Source: JAEXNA01 sp037189585
Lineage (GTDB): Bacteria; Vulcanimicrobiota; Xenobia; Xenobiales; JADMJV01
Assembly: GCA_037189585.1 (NCBI GenBank)
Contig: JBBCJA010000024.1
Coordinates: forward strand, 21,527-85,526
Reading direction: 5' to 3'
Length of the DNA: 64,000 nt
The translations under genes and the position numbers were made by a program. Under the pieces are notes generated by a model that did not search any database, was not told the origin of the DNA, and saw only the letters and a list, made by a program, of their open reading frames with translations. Of the stretch, positions 1 to 8,313 are shown one piece after another. Positions within the stretch are counted from its first letter, which is position 1. Each line of letters begins with the position of its first letter.

Positions 1-482
1 TTCGAAGGTCTCGAGATGATCTGGAGCGTGCTTCTGGAGATATTCGCGAACGCGTTTCGCGTCGGCTCCGGCTCTCAACAGCTCGACCACGTCCTGCAGG
101 TCCTTACGCCGGCGCGCGACCAACTTCATGTAGACCAACACTTCGATAGGGACGACCGACAAGCCGAGACTTTTGGGCGCCGACGCCAAAGCCGCTTCCA
201 GGTGAGAGCCGAGGGCGGTGGGAGAGAGATAGTCGATGCGGATGCCTTCCACTTCGATAGGAACGCCAGCCTTGAAAGTCACCATCAAGCCGATCTTGTC
301 GAAAGCCTCATCCCCACGAGAAAGTGAACGTCCGTGGTGGCTCTGACATAGCCGTGCGCACCGACGGCAAGTCCACCGGCCAGAGCGTAGCGCACGCCGA
401 GATGCTCCAACTGAGCCGCCGCCTGGGTCGCCGCATCCTTCACTCGGGGTGCGACAAAAGAGAAGACGTCATCGAGGTTCAT
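1..482 (-). pseudogene. Nucleotidyltransferase (MNT/AbiEii-like) pseudogene, frameshifted and cut by window edge
   Basis: The frame starting with MNLDDVFSF reads through a nucleotidyltransferase-like N-terminus (residues YALAGGLAVGAHG, then RATTDVHFLV) and then runs into nonsense. Right after HFLVG, the +1 alternative frame continues naturally (GDEAFDKIGLMVTFKAGVPIEVEG, ending ...EVLVYMKLVARRRKDLQDV) to the left edge of the window. One missing G in the cccc run at 312-315 restores a single frame. The catalytic D-x-D of this fold reads D-x-H (TTDVHF), a second sign of decay. Proteins of this type are minimal nucleotidyltransferases, often antitoxin/toxin-like. A sequencing error could explain the indel but not the D-to-H change. 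The ATG at 527 is an alternative upstream start; 482 gives the more family-like N-terminus. Confidence 0.65.
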
Positions 483-554
483 CGTGCCCGCCCGTCGAAC
501 GGGTATCTGAGCGTGAGAAAACTGCATCGCGTTTCATCTTAGCACACCATCGCT

Positions 555-2042
555 TCAACCCTCCAAACCGGCCATCATCTCCCTGGCATCAGCTCCCAGT
601 ATAGGAGGGATCACGGTGGTGAGGTGGTCTTTGGAAAGGCCGTTTGTCTTGGCTAATTGACCCACTTTTTCCAACGCCTTCTTTCGCAAGGTTTTTGAAG
701 TGCTCTGGGAGCCTAAAGCTAGAAGATAAGGCAAGGCCGGGGTGCCGATCGCTTCTAAGATATCCAGGCCCTGAACCGCTCGCGCGTTGAGATTTTGACT
801 GGGCCAAACGAAGAGCAGCTCACTCAACCGCGCGACCGACTCCTCCGTATAAAAATGCGCCAAGGCCTGAAAGGCCCATTTCTGCTTGGGTTCGGCTCCC
901 TCGAACAGCCAATTGTCGAACAGATGCCAGACGAACTCCACCAGACTCCGGCTATCCATCGTCTCGGCAAGCTCGATGAGCCCGACGGGGATCGGGGGCA
1001 GAGGGGTCACCGCCAATCGCAGAACGAGATTCTCCGTGGCCTGACGGGAGAGACGAGTCGAGCGCCCTTTCAGAAGCGGTCGAACGATACCCGACCAGAA
1101 TCCCGGCAAACTCAAGCCCTTCTTAGGAAGAGACGGAGGTTCCCGCAACACCGGCGGCGTCTCTTCCAGGGTGGCTTCAGGCAATTCTTCCTCAAGGAGC
1201 GCTCTTCGAATCACATCGCCGTCGCCTTCGGTCGCGACAAAATTCTTGGCCATCTCCGGATGACTTCGGGACAAGCTCTCTAGCAGTCGAATCTCCTTGT
1301 CCTTACCTTCAGGATTCTCTGAGATCACTTCCACCAAAGCTCGAATCGCATCAGCCGGACGCCGCCTGAGTACGGTAGCGACAGCGCCAGGAAACCCGGG
1401 GTCCTCGGAATAGCTCCCTCCGCCGCCTCTCTTCCCTCGACCCTGGGGAAGTGTCTGGACAACTCGAAGCGTGGCCTCATAGCTAGAAAAGCAATCGAGA
1501 AGTTCCAAATCCCACCCCCGAAGAAGTGGCACCGCCTTCGAGCCCAAATTCGCCACCACCGTCTCGGAGGATGCCCTCCAAGGAAACCGGGAGAGCGGGA
1601 CTCCTTGTCGGACGTAGGATTCTGAACGCTCACGCACCCTACGGAAGAGCTCGACATCCCTGAGCGCTCCCTCCAGGTAGCCTTCGTTGGGCAGCCTCGG
1701 CCCCTCGAGACAACGCCGAGCGTAACATTCCGCCTCCTTGAAAAGTTGCGGATAAATGAAAACATAAGCGCAGACCCAATCGAGAGAGGTTTCCTCCGGC
1801 AAAGGAACGGGCTCGCTCCCGCGCGCCGCAGCCTCCATCCTGAGGCGAAGAAGGACGTCCCTTTCACACGAGGTGGAGGCGTCCACGTAAAGCCAGATAG
1901 GCGAACAGTCCCGCGGCACCCACTGATAACCCGTTTCGACGACCTTAAGGGCGAAATCCAGACCAGCGGTGGCCAGCCAATATTCGACCAACGGTAGACA
2001 CCGCCAGCCCATCATGGCCGCTAAGGCCGCTTCGGTCTCCAC
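555..2042 (-). CDS. Helical-repeat protein related to the repeat region of DUF4132/WGR proteins
   Basis: A 495-aa soluble protein with no signal peptide. The C-terminal part looks like HEAT/armadillo repeats: a segment reading ALPYLLALGSQS, then LRKKALEKVGQLAKTNGLS, then a VIPPILGAD ending, which resembles the repeat-to-DUF4132 linker of large MolR/WGR proteins. The catalytic-like DUF4132 domain itself is absent, so this may be a stand-alone or truncated relative. The GTG at 2042 is the first start in frame, but good coding sequence (FDKLAAAARERVSEL) continues upstream to about 2138, where an ATG-initiated frame (MTVEE, ATG at 2152) would join after a one-base shift. The true start may therefore be 2152 with an indel between. 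Divergent from flhA. Function unknown. Confidence 0.55.
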   Translation of the reverse strand: METEAALAAMMGWRCLPLVEYWLATAGLDFALKVVETGYQWVPRDCSPIWLYVDASTSCERDVLLRLRMEAAARGSEPVPLPEETSLDWVCAYVFIYPQLFKEAECYARRCLEGPRLPNEGYLEGALRDVELFRRVRERSESYVRQGVPLSRFPWRASSETVVANLGSKAVPLLRGWDLELLDCFSSYEATLRVVQTLPQGRGKRGGGGSYSEDPGFPGAVATVLRRRPADAIRALVEVISENPEGKDKEIRLLESLSRSHPEMAKNFVATEGDGDVIRRALLEEELPEATLEETPPVLREPPSLPKKGLSLPGFWSGIVRPLLKGRSTRLSRQATENLVLRLAVTPLPPIPVGLIELAETMDSRSLVEFVWHLFDNWLFEGAEPKQKWAFQALAHFYTEESVARLSELLFVWPSQNLNARAVQGLDILEAIGTPALPYLLALGSQSTSKTLRKKALEKVGQLAKTNGLSKDHLTTVIPPILGADAREMMAGLEG

Positions 2043-2228
2043 CTGACTGGCTGGGAGCTCATTCCCAGAGCGCAGCTCGGAAACTCTCTCTCGAGCCGCG
2101 GCGGCCAGTTTGTCAAAGGGCGGTTGGGCGAACCGCTCTCCTCAACCGTCATTTTCCATCTTCCTCCCCTTTGGATCTCTATCGTCGTCATTCCCGCCCC
2201 ATCTCAGTTTTTCCCACCACAAACAAAC

Positions 2229-2274
2229 TGTCAACAACAATGTTGTTGACATGGTTCTTAAATATCTTTATGCT
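2229..2274 (+). promoter_or_regulatory. flhA promoter with an inverted repeat over the -35 box
   Basis: TTGACA at 2246-2251, a 17-nt spacer and TATGCT at 2269-2274 form a near-consensus housekeeping promoter. A perfect inverted repeat with 11-bp arms (TGTCAACAACA and TGTTGTTGACA, one base apart, 2229-2251) covers the -35 box, as expected for a repressor operator. The predicted transcription start falls at about 2281, just before the ATG at 2284. Related sites lie at 5632-5674 and 8949-8985. Confidence 0.7.
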
Positions 2275-2283
2275 CAGCGGAGA

Positions 2284-4425
2284 ATGATAGCTGACCATCC
2301 TCTGCTTCGAATTCTTCGCCTCTCCGACGTGGTGACCGCGGTTGGTCTGATCGGCGTAATCTTCATGCTGATCGTGCCGCTTCCAGCCTGGCTGCTGGAC
2401 ACGCTTTTGGTACTCAACATCGCCATGGCAATCATCATCTTGTTGATCTCGATCGCCATCGAGGAGCCTCTGCAGTTCTCCGTCTTCCCGACGCTTCTAC
2501 TCTGCTTCACGCTGTTCAAGCTCTCGCTCGACGTCTCGTCGACTCGCATGATCTTGCTCTACGGCGACCAGAAAGATCCCGTCAGCGGAGACCCCATCGG
2601 GGCGGGGCATCTGATTCCGGCCTTCGCCAAGGTCGTGGTGGGCGGCAATCTGGTGGTGGGCCTCGTCATGTTCGTCATTTTGATCATCATCCAACTGATG
2701 GTGATCACCGCCGGAGCCGAGCGGATCGCCCAGGTGGCGGCCCGTTTCACTTTGGACGCGATGCCGGGCAAGCAGATGGCCATCGACGCCGACATGCACT
2801 CCGGGATCATCGACGCCGACGAGGCGCGGAGAAAGCGCAAGACGGTGGAGCGGGAATCCGATTTCTACGGATCGATGGACGGCGCGGGGAAGTTCGTCAA
2901 GGGTGACAGTATGGCCGCTGTCATCATCATGGTGGTCAACATCGTTGGCGGCATCTTGATCGGAATCGTCTATCACAAGATGAGCGCGATGGACGCTCTG
3001 AACACCTTCGCTATTTTGACTATCGGTAACGGCCTGGTCACCACGGTTCCGGGCTTTCTGGTCTCCACCGCGATGGGGATGATCGTCTCGCGCGCGGCCT
3101 CGGATTCCAACCTGGGTGACGATCTGGCCCAGCAGCTGACGGCGCGTCCCGACGTGCTCAAGATGGCCGCCGGCTTCATGATGCTGATCGGAATCCTGGG
3201 CCTGACCGGCTTGATGGCCTTTCCTCCTCTTCCTTTCATGGGCCTGGGCGCGTTCTTCTATCTCTTCGGAGTCGCCCTGGGGAAAAAAGACGAGATGCTG
3301 GAGCACGAGGTGGGGCAGCCGAACGAATCCGGCGCCCCCGCCGCTCCCTCCAACATCGGAGCCGGTCAGCCCACTGGCAAGGAGCCGGTCAAGGTCATCG
3401 ATGTGATGCAGATCGACGCCCTCTCACTAGAGGTCGGTCGCGGGCTCCTCTCCTTAGTCGATCCCCGTGAGGGGGCGAAACTGCTCGAGCGGGTCACCTC
3501 CATCCGACGCCATATCGCCATGGAGCTCGGGATCGTGGTTCCCGGCGTGCGCTTTCGCGACAACCTGCAGCTCAAGCCGAATACCTACGCGATCAAAATC
3601 AAAGAGATCGAGGTGGCCATGGGAGAGGTGCAGATCAACCAATTTCTGGCCATCGGACCGGAGGACAAACTCAAGAACCTGCGCGGGATCAAAACGGTGG
3701 ACCCCACCTACGGAATGCCGGGGGTCTGGATCTCTCCCGAGCAGCGGGGCGACGCCGAGCGTTGCGGCTGCATGATCTTCGACCCGGTGTCGGTGGTGGC
3801 GACCCAGTTGACCGAAGTCGTCCGCAGCCACGCCGCGGAGCTACTCGGTCGCCAGGAGGTTCAAGCCCTGTTGGACGCCATCAAGAAGACCCATCCGGCG
3901 GTGGTCAAGGAGCTGGTTCCTGACGGACTGGGGCTCGGTGAGGTGCAAAAGGTTCTGCAGAACCTGGTCAAGGAAAGGGTCTCCATCCGCGACCTGGTCA
4001 CCATCTTGGAAACCCTGGCCGACAACCTGCAGCTGACGAAAGACCCCGAGATGCTGACCGAATTCGCCCGGGTGGCGCTGTCTCGCTCGATCTGTAAGGA
4101 GTATCAGAACAACGAGGGGACCATCAACGTGATCACCTTAGACCCTGGGATCGAGCAAACCGTCCAGGCCTCGATCCAGCGCACGGAGCAAGGCTCCTTT
4201 CTCACCATCGATCCCAACGTCGGCCAGGAGATCCTGCAGGCCATCGGCCATCAGGTCGACTCTTTGTCCGAGCGGGGACTGCAGCCCATCCTTCTCACCT
4301 CACCGCCCATCCGGCCCGCGCTCCGCAAACTGACCGAGCGCTCTTTCCCCAACCTGATCCTGTTGAGCTGGAACGAGATCGCCCCCAAGGTCAACATCAA
4401 CTCGGTGGCCATGGCGGCGGCTTAA
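2284..4425 (+). CDS. flhA: Type III export gate protein FlhA (FHIPEP family)
   Basis: FlhA/SctV forms the nonameric inner-membrane ring of the flagellar or injectisome export apparatus; its cytoplasmic domain docks chaperone-substrate complexes. The N-terminal half has about eight membrane segments and the FHIPEP signatures FPTLLLCFTLFKLSLDVSST and TLDAMPGKQMAIDADMHSG. The C-terminal half is the soluble domain with DPVSVVATQLTEVVRSHA and ELLGRQEVQ, closer to flagellar FlhA than to SctV. Length from the ATG at 2284 is 713 aa, near the family's usual 690-700. The frame is open to 2110, and ATG 2251 is possible, but the -35 box overlaps 2251, so 2284 (an almost leaderless message) fits the promoter best. 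No other export genes are adjacent; fliA and flgM lie 28 kb away. A weak AATAGG/CCTATT hairpin overlaps the stop codon. Confidence 0.93.
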   Translation: MIADHPLLRILRLSDVVTAVGLIGVIFMLIVPLPAWLLDTLLVLNIAMAIIILLISIAIEEPLQFSVFPTLLLCFTLFKLSLDVSSTRMILLYGDQKDPVSGDPIGAGHLIPAFAKVVVGGNLVVGLVMFVILIIIQLMVITAGAERIAQVAARFTLDAMPGKQMAIDADMHSGIIDADEARRKRKTVERESDFYGSMDGAGKFVKGDSMAAVIIMVVNIVGGILIGIVYHKMSAMDALNTFAILTIGNGLVTTVPGFLVSTAMGMIVSRAASDSNLGDDLAQQLTARPDVLKMAAGFMMLIGILGLTGLMAFPPLPFMGLGAFFYLFGVALGKKDEMLEHEVGQPNESGAPAAPSNIGAGQPTGKEPVKVIDVMQIDALSLEVGRGLLSLVDPREGAKLLERVTSIRRHIAMELGIVVPGVRFRDNLQLKPNTYAIKIKEIEVAMGEVQINQFLAIGPEDKLKNLRGIKTVDPTYGMPGVWISPEQRGDAERCGCMIFDPVSVVATQLTEVVRSHAAELLGRQEVQALLDAIKKTHPAVVKELVPDGLGLGEVQKVLQNLVKERVSIRDLVTILETLADNLQLTKDPEMLTEFARVALSRSICKEYQNNEGTINVITLDPGIEQTVQASIQRTEQGSFLTIDPNVGQEILQAIGHQVDSLSERGLQPILLTSPPIRPALRKLTERSFPNLILLSWNEIAPKVNINSVAMAAA

Positions 4426-4488
4426 TAGGGGTTTCCTATTTGAGGTTAAACTTTTAAGGCCCGGTCCGCGCAAGAGAGGGGTAGATGG

Positions 4489-4728
4489 GTGGAGAATCAG
4501 GATTTCGAGAAACAGATCGAGCGGTGCCAGTCGCTCCTGGGAGAGCTGGATGAGCTTTCTCCCCAAGAAAGACTGGATCGAATCGAGGAGTTGTTCCAGA
4601 CTCCGGGGCTGTCAGCCAAACTGCAAACTCCTCTCTGGGCACTCTTGCAGGAACTGCGTCGCTCTCCAGGCGGGATGCCCATGCGACTCATCAAAGCTGC
4701 GGCCACCGGATTGTGGTTGAGGGCGTAG
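4489..4728 (+). CDS. Small hypothetical protein, possibly chimeric C-terminus
   Basis: A 79-aa ORF with a GTG start after AGAGAGGGG. The first 55-60 residues are charged and helical (QDFEKQIERCQSLLGELDELS). The last 20 residues are antisense to the conserved end of the Rpn remnant on the other strand, so the original C-terminus may have been replaced when that fragment arrived. It could be a short flhA-linked gene or a remnant. Function not recognised. Confidence 0.35.
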   Translation: MENQDFEKQIERCQSLLGELDELSPQERLDRIEELFQTPGLSAKLQTPLWALLQELRRSPGGMPMRLIKAAATGLWLRA

Positions 4729-5069
4729 TCTCTCCAATGCAATCGGTTGAGCTGGATCACACGGTAGCGAAAAGAAAAGATCTGATGGCCGTCGGGGCCC
4801 TTGAGATCGAACCTGTCGTTCAGCGGCCTCTTCGATTTGGGATAGGAAACTAAAGCGATGGGATATACGTTGAGACCCGTGCTGTCATACAGATGTAGCG
4901 CGTAGCGCAACATCCGCCGAGGGAATCCGAAAGGGTCCCGGTTCTGCGCCTCGTGCTCGAGATGAATCAGAAAGAATGCCTCTTTTTCCTCGCCTCGCAG
5001 ACGAGCCCTGGAGAAGTGGAAACCGACTGGGGAGCTCGGGCGGAAGCTTTGAGCATAGCGCTCCAGGAA
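4662..5069 (-). pseudogene. Rpn-family (PD-(D/E)XK) nuclease/transposase-like remnant
   Basis: Reading down from 5069, the frame gives FLERYAQSF, then EEKEAFFLIHLEHEAQNRDPFGFPRRMLRYALHLYD, RYRVIQLNRLHWRDYALNHNP and VAAALMSRMGI. This is the central part of the Rpn family (recombination-promoting nuclease/DUF4351-type proteins, common in Cyanobacteria). A TGA sits directly before FLER, and similarity stops after MGIPPGER, so both the N-terminus (with part of the nuclease core) and the C-terminal helices are missing. It is therefore a decayed fragment of a mobile gene family rather than a working gene. Confidence 0.7.
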
Positions 5070-5097
5070 TCAGCAGGATGGCAGAGAAGCTTCAAGC

Positions 5098-5619
5098 ATG
5101 AATCGTGTTCGCGCCACCGTGGATAGGGCCGCGTGGGCGGAGAGATTTCGAACCAACGCAATACTTTGGACTCTCGTTTTGTTGTTTGGCGGGGTAGGCG
5201 TAATCTTGGCTTGCTGGGTTGGCCTTCTAATAGTGCTCGGCCTGTATACCTGGACCTGGCCGAGTACCACCGGACAGGTGACCGACTCCGCGATCACAAT
5301 CATTGACCTCGAGGATTCCGAGCACAACTATTACCCGAACATTCAGTATTCTTACGAAGTTCGTGGACGGTCCTACCGAGGCAATCGATTTGCCCTCGAC
5401 ACCGTGGCCTGGTCCAGTTCATCCGAGGTCGAAAAAATCATCGCAAAGTATCCGAGGGGCCACGCCGTGACTGTCTACCACGACCGGTTGATACCTCGAT
5501 TTAGCATGCTGCGAACGGGATTACCGTGGGCCATGATCATCATATTGCCCATTCTTTCGCTCTGTTTCGGAGGTGCTGCCTATATTGTTTGGAGGATGTT
5601 TCTGAGAAAGAGCACTTAG
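5098..5619 (+). CDS. DUF3592 membrane protein
   Basis: 173 aa with two membrane segments (about residues 22-50 and 143-165) flanking an extracytoplasmic domain of the DUF3592 type: YYPNIQYSYEVRGRSYRGNRF followed by YPRGHAVTVYHD and the R-x-S-x-L segment before the second helix. DUF3592 proteins are widespread, often near cell-envelope or contact-dependent systems, and have no assigned reaction. The gene precedes the SUFU-domain gene but is separated from it by that gene's own promoter. Base composition is lower in GC than the flanks, which hints at acquired DNA. Confidence 0.8.
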   Translation: MNRVRATVDRAAWAERFRTNAILWTLVLLFGGVGVILACWVGLLIVLGLYTWTWPSTTGQVTDSAITIIDLEDSEHNYYPNIQYSYEVRGRSYRGNRFALDTVAWSSSSEVEKIIAKYPRGHAVTVYHDRLIPRFSMLRTGLPWAMIIILPILSLCFGGAAYIVWRMFLRKST

Positions 5620-5631
5620 TGTTATATCTCA

Positions 5632-5674
5632 CGACAACAACAGTGTTGACACTGTTGTTGTCGGATGATACTTT
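5632..5674 (+). promoter_or_regulatory. Promoter with a 14-bp inverted repeat over the -35 box
   Basis: TTGACA at 5646-5651, a 17-nt spacer and TACTTT at 5669-5674. A perfect inverted repeat (arms CGACAACAACAGTG at 5632-5645 and CACTGTTGTTGTCG at 5650-5663, 4-nt loop) spans the -35 box. It could also form an RNA hairpin ending the upstream DUF3592 transcript, but no U-tract follows. The arms share CAACAACA/TGTTGTTG with the flhA operator and CAGTG/CACTG with the 8949 site. Confidence 0.7.
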
Positions 5675-5710
5675 AGATAGCGTGCTTGATCATGACGACC
5701 GGGGGTCTAG

Positions 5711-7906
5711 ATGAGTCAGGAAAGTTTTGCGTCCTGGGTTCTACAGCAATATCAGCTACCGGAGAGCGCGCTTTCCGTTCTCGGCAAGGGTGAAGACCCA
5801 CGCTACTGGTGTCTGAAGGTTCCCGCGCGGGACGGCAAGCCCGCGCATCAACTCATCTTCAGTGAAGGCCTGGCGGCCAACCACGGGATGGAGTTCACCT
5901 TGCGGGTGAGCGGAACTCCGCTTGAGGATGAGCGGCTACCGACGATGATGCTCCTGCAGCTGCTCTACTATCGAGAGATGCTGGAGGGGGGAGCCGAAGT
6001 CGACATCCATCATCGCGTGCCTTTGGGCGCTGCGATGCCCTTCCCCTGGACGGACCAGCAACTGCGAAGCGGAGATTCGTCCGCGCTTTTAGTGGCGGAC
6101 CCGATCTTGAAGCATCCTCGAATCAAGGTTCTCGGGCTTCTCTGCCAGAGCCCTCTCATGAAGTTCGCCACCGCCACTCTACCCAACCAGGAAGTCGCGG
6201 AGCTTCTGGTCCCTCTGGTTCCCGATCTGATCACCGACCTGGACACCCCTCTGGATCCAAACCAGCCCGAGTTCTCGGCCGCCTTGAAGCGATTAGCGGA
6301 AAGCGCCCCTCAGACCCCAATGATCGAGGGTCTGATGTTCGAGCTCCGCATGCGCCAACAAGGGCAGGCGCTCGATCTTCTGGTGGGACCGCGCTGGGTC
6401 GCTCCTATTCTCCACTCGGTGGAGCAGGTCTATGGAGAGAAAGCCGCTACTGTCCTACCCGGCTCGGCCATCACCTGCGTCAATGAGAGCCACACCGGAA
6501 TGCTCACCATTCGCCACCACGACGATGAGGGGCAACCGGTCAAGGAGGGACAAGGCCGCTTTCGTATCCAGGAGCTAAAGTACGCACGGATCACGAATGG
6601 AGAAGCCGAAGATATCACCCTTGAACCCGACGAGGCGCGACGACTGGCCAACATTTCCGAAGCGGATCTCTATGAAAAGCACGGCCTGGTTCGACTCGCC
6701 CGGATCGAACTGCTGGCTCCCCGCTCTCTGTTGGCGCGCCTACTCTCAGACGCTCAAAATCGCCTCGGCAACCACGACTTCGAGTCGAATCCCGCTTGCA
6801 TCTTTGACTACTCCATCCATTTCGCCGAGCAGAAGTTCCGTCTTATCCCGATCTCTCTAGCCTACTATGAAAACGAGATCGCCGTCGACGATAGTGGAGA
6901 AGTCGTGCCGAGGGAACGCACGGCCGGAGCACCAGTTGGACCGACCCACCACGAGTTTTATCAAGCTCTTCTGGAGTGGATGAAAAATCCGAAGCTGGAG
7001 GGGTTTCTCGCGCTCCGTCAGGAGATCGTGCGCTCTCCCGACTATCAACCCTACAAAGAGCCAAGACCGCTCGACCAACTTCGTGAAGCCGTAGGGGAGC
7101 GCAGGCACAAGGATATTCTGACCATTTTCGAGCGGGAGGGAATCAGTCTTCTCCTCTCCCCGGAAGCTCATATGGCGGTGACCATCGCCCATAAACATCT
7201 GGGAAATTCGGAGCTCGAGCTACAGTCGCGCTGGCTCTCCAAGCTGTGCGGCGAGGCCATCGAACAGAGCGGCGACGGCTCGCTCAACCGTCCTTACCTG
7301 GTGCTCCACATCAACGACGAATACGATTTCCTAGTCCGCCACGGATTGGTCCCGGTGCAACAGAGCCTCGTCCATCACGGAGGGCGCGCCCTCGACGTCA
7401 TGACGCTCAATACGGGCCGGAAGATCGCCTTCGACGTGACCGACATGCAAAACGCTATGTTCGGCGGCTCGTCGAGAGGCTCGGCCGCCGACGTTCTGGC
7501 GGTCCTGGCGGCGGCTCAGGCTCGACAGGAAAAACCCGTACCGAGAACTTCCCCTAAGGGATGCTTCCTGGCCTTTTTGTTAGGCGTAGTGATCATGGTG
7601 ATCAGCACCGTGGGACTTCGTCGGGTGGAAGACAAGGAGCTCGCCGGGCTCTGGTCTCGTATCGAAGCCGCCTCCAAAGCCAAGGACACCAGGACCGTGA
7701 TAGAACTGGCCACGCGAATCGAAACCCACGGACCGAAGGGCGGTCGCGAAGCTGATTTTCTTCGCGCCTGCAAGGTCCTTTACCCGCGACTGTTGCAGAC
7801 CGGCGAGCACGTGCGAGCCCGAGAGCTACTCAACCGCATCCAAAGACTAGCGCCTGAGCTTGCCGCCACCCTGGAAAAAGAGTCCAAGAAAGGAGCTTTC
7901 CGATGA
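5711..7906 (+). CDS. Large protein with N-terminal SUFU-like domain and a C-terminal membrane segment
   Basis: 731 aa. Residues 1-190 resemble the suppressor-of-fused (SUFU) domain: LIFSEGLAANHGMEFTLRVSG, a helix LLQLLYYREMLEGG, PLG...PWTDQQLR, LLVADPILKHPRIKVLGLL and a late NQEVAELL. Bacterial SUFU domains are typical immunity proteins in polymorphic-toxin loci. The 400-residue middle is unrecognised; residues 615-636 (CFLAFLLGVVIMVISTVGL) form one membrane helix, followed by a TPR-like helical tail. The ATG at 5711 follows GGGGG and lies 37 nt below its own promoter. The next gene starts 4 nt inside this one, so the two are co-translated. Its likely role is as a membrane-anchored sensor or immunity-type protein; this is inference. 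Confidence 0.7.
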   Translation: MSQESFASWVLQQYQLPESALSVLGKGEDPRYWCLKVPARDGKPAHQLIFSEGLAANHGMEFTLRVSGTPLEDERLPTMMLLQLLYYREMLEGGAEVDIHHRVPLGAAMPFPWTDQQLRSGDSSALLVADPILKHPRIKVLGLLCQSPLMKFATATLPNQEVAELLVPLVPDLITDLDTPLDPNQPEFSAALKRLAESAPQTPMIEGLMFELRMRQQGQALDLLVGPRWVAPILHSVEQVYGEKAATVLPGSAITCVNESHTGMLTIRHHDDEGQPVKEGQGRFRIQELKYARITNGEAEDITLEPDEARRLANISEADLYEKHGLVRLARIELLAPRSLLARLLSDAQNRLGNHDFESNPACIFDYSIHFAEQKFRLIPISLAYYENEIAVDDSGEVVPRERTAGAPVGPTHHEFYQALLEWMKNPKLEGFLALRQEIVRSPDYQPYKEPRPLDQLREAVGERRHKDILTIFEREGISLLLSPEAHMAVTIAHKHLGNSELELQSRWLSKLCGEAIEQSGDGSLNRPYLVLHINDEYDFLVRHGLVPVQQSLVHHGGRALDVMTLNTGRKIAFDVTDMQNAMFGGSSRGSAADVLAVLAAAQARQEKPVPRTSPKGCFLAFLLGVVIMVISTVGLRRVEDKELAGLWSRIEAASKAKDTRTVIELATRIETHGPKGGREADFLRACKVLYPRLLQTGEHVRARELLNRIQRLAPELAATLEKESKKGAFR

Positions 7907-8268
7907 GCTTCCGTGAATACTTGGAAGACGGGTTTTTGTTCGCCACCATTGCGTCGTGGTTCTGGCTCCTTTGGACAAGTTGGAAGGCTTCCGCCGGTTT
8001 AACGCTCGGTCAGTTTTTTGTACCGTTACTATTCTATATCTTCGTCAGCACGTTCTTTCCCATCCTAGGATTCGCGCTGTTTCGACTTCCCACGCGCCGC
8101 TCTGACACCTTAGTCGGAAACATCGGAGCCTGGCTTGGAATGCTAGTCTTCGTTATGACTCTACAAGTAGGCAGCTACGGGAAATACATCCCATTCGTGC
8201 AAGGAACGATAGCCGGCTTTACCCTAGCCTTCATGCTCGGCTGGAACCCCGATGGTGACGCCTCTTGA
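7903..8268 (+). CDS. Small polytopic membrane protein
   Basis: 121 aa with four predicted membrane helices (about residues 10-28, 37-60, 73-88 and 97-115). It overlaps the SUFU-domain gene by 4 nt (ATGA), a sign of coupled translation and probably of a shared complex in the inner membrane. No family is recognised and no charged catalytic motif is visible. Composition is AT-richer than the neighbourhood, as in the upstream DUF3592 gene. Confidence 0.7.
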   Translation: MSFREYLEDGFLFATIASWFWLLWTSWKASAGLTLGQFFVPLLFYIFVSTFFPILGFALFRLPTRRSDTLVGNIGAWLGMLVFVMTLQVGSYGKYIPFVQGTIAGFTLAFMLGWNPDGDAS

Positions 8269-8313
8269 TGAATTTCTGATTGGAGAATGTCCGGTTTGGT
8301 GGTGCTATGAAGG

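Noticed and set aside
4497..4913. 138-aa minus-strand frame as a complete Rpn gene
   Set aside because: Only the first 84 residues are Rpn-like and they continue upstream to 5069. The tail after MGIPPGER is Ser-rich and unlike the family, so the locus is a remnant.
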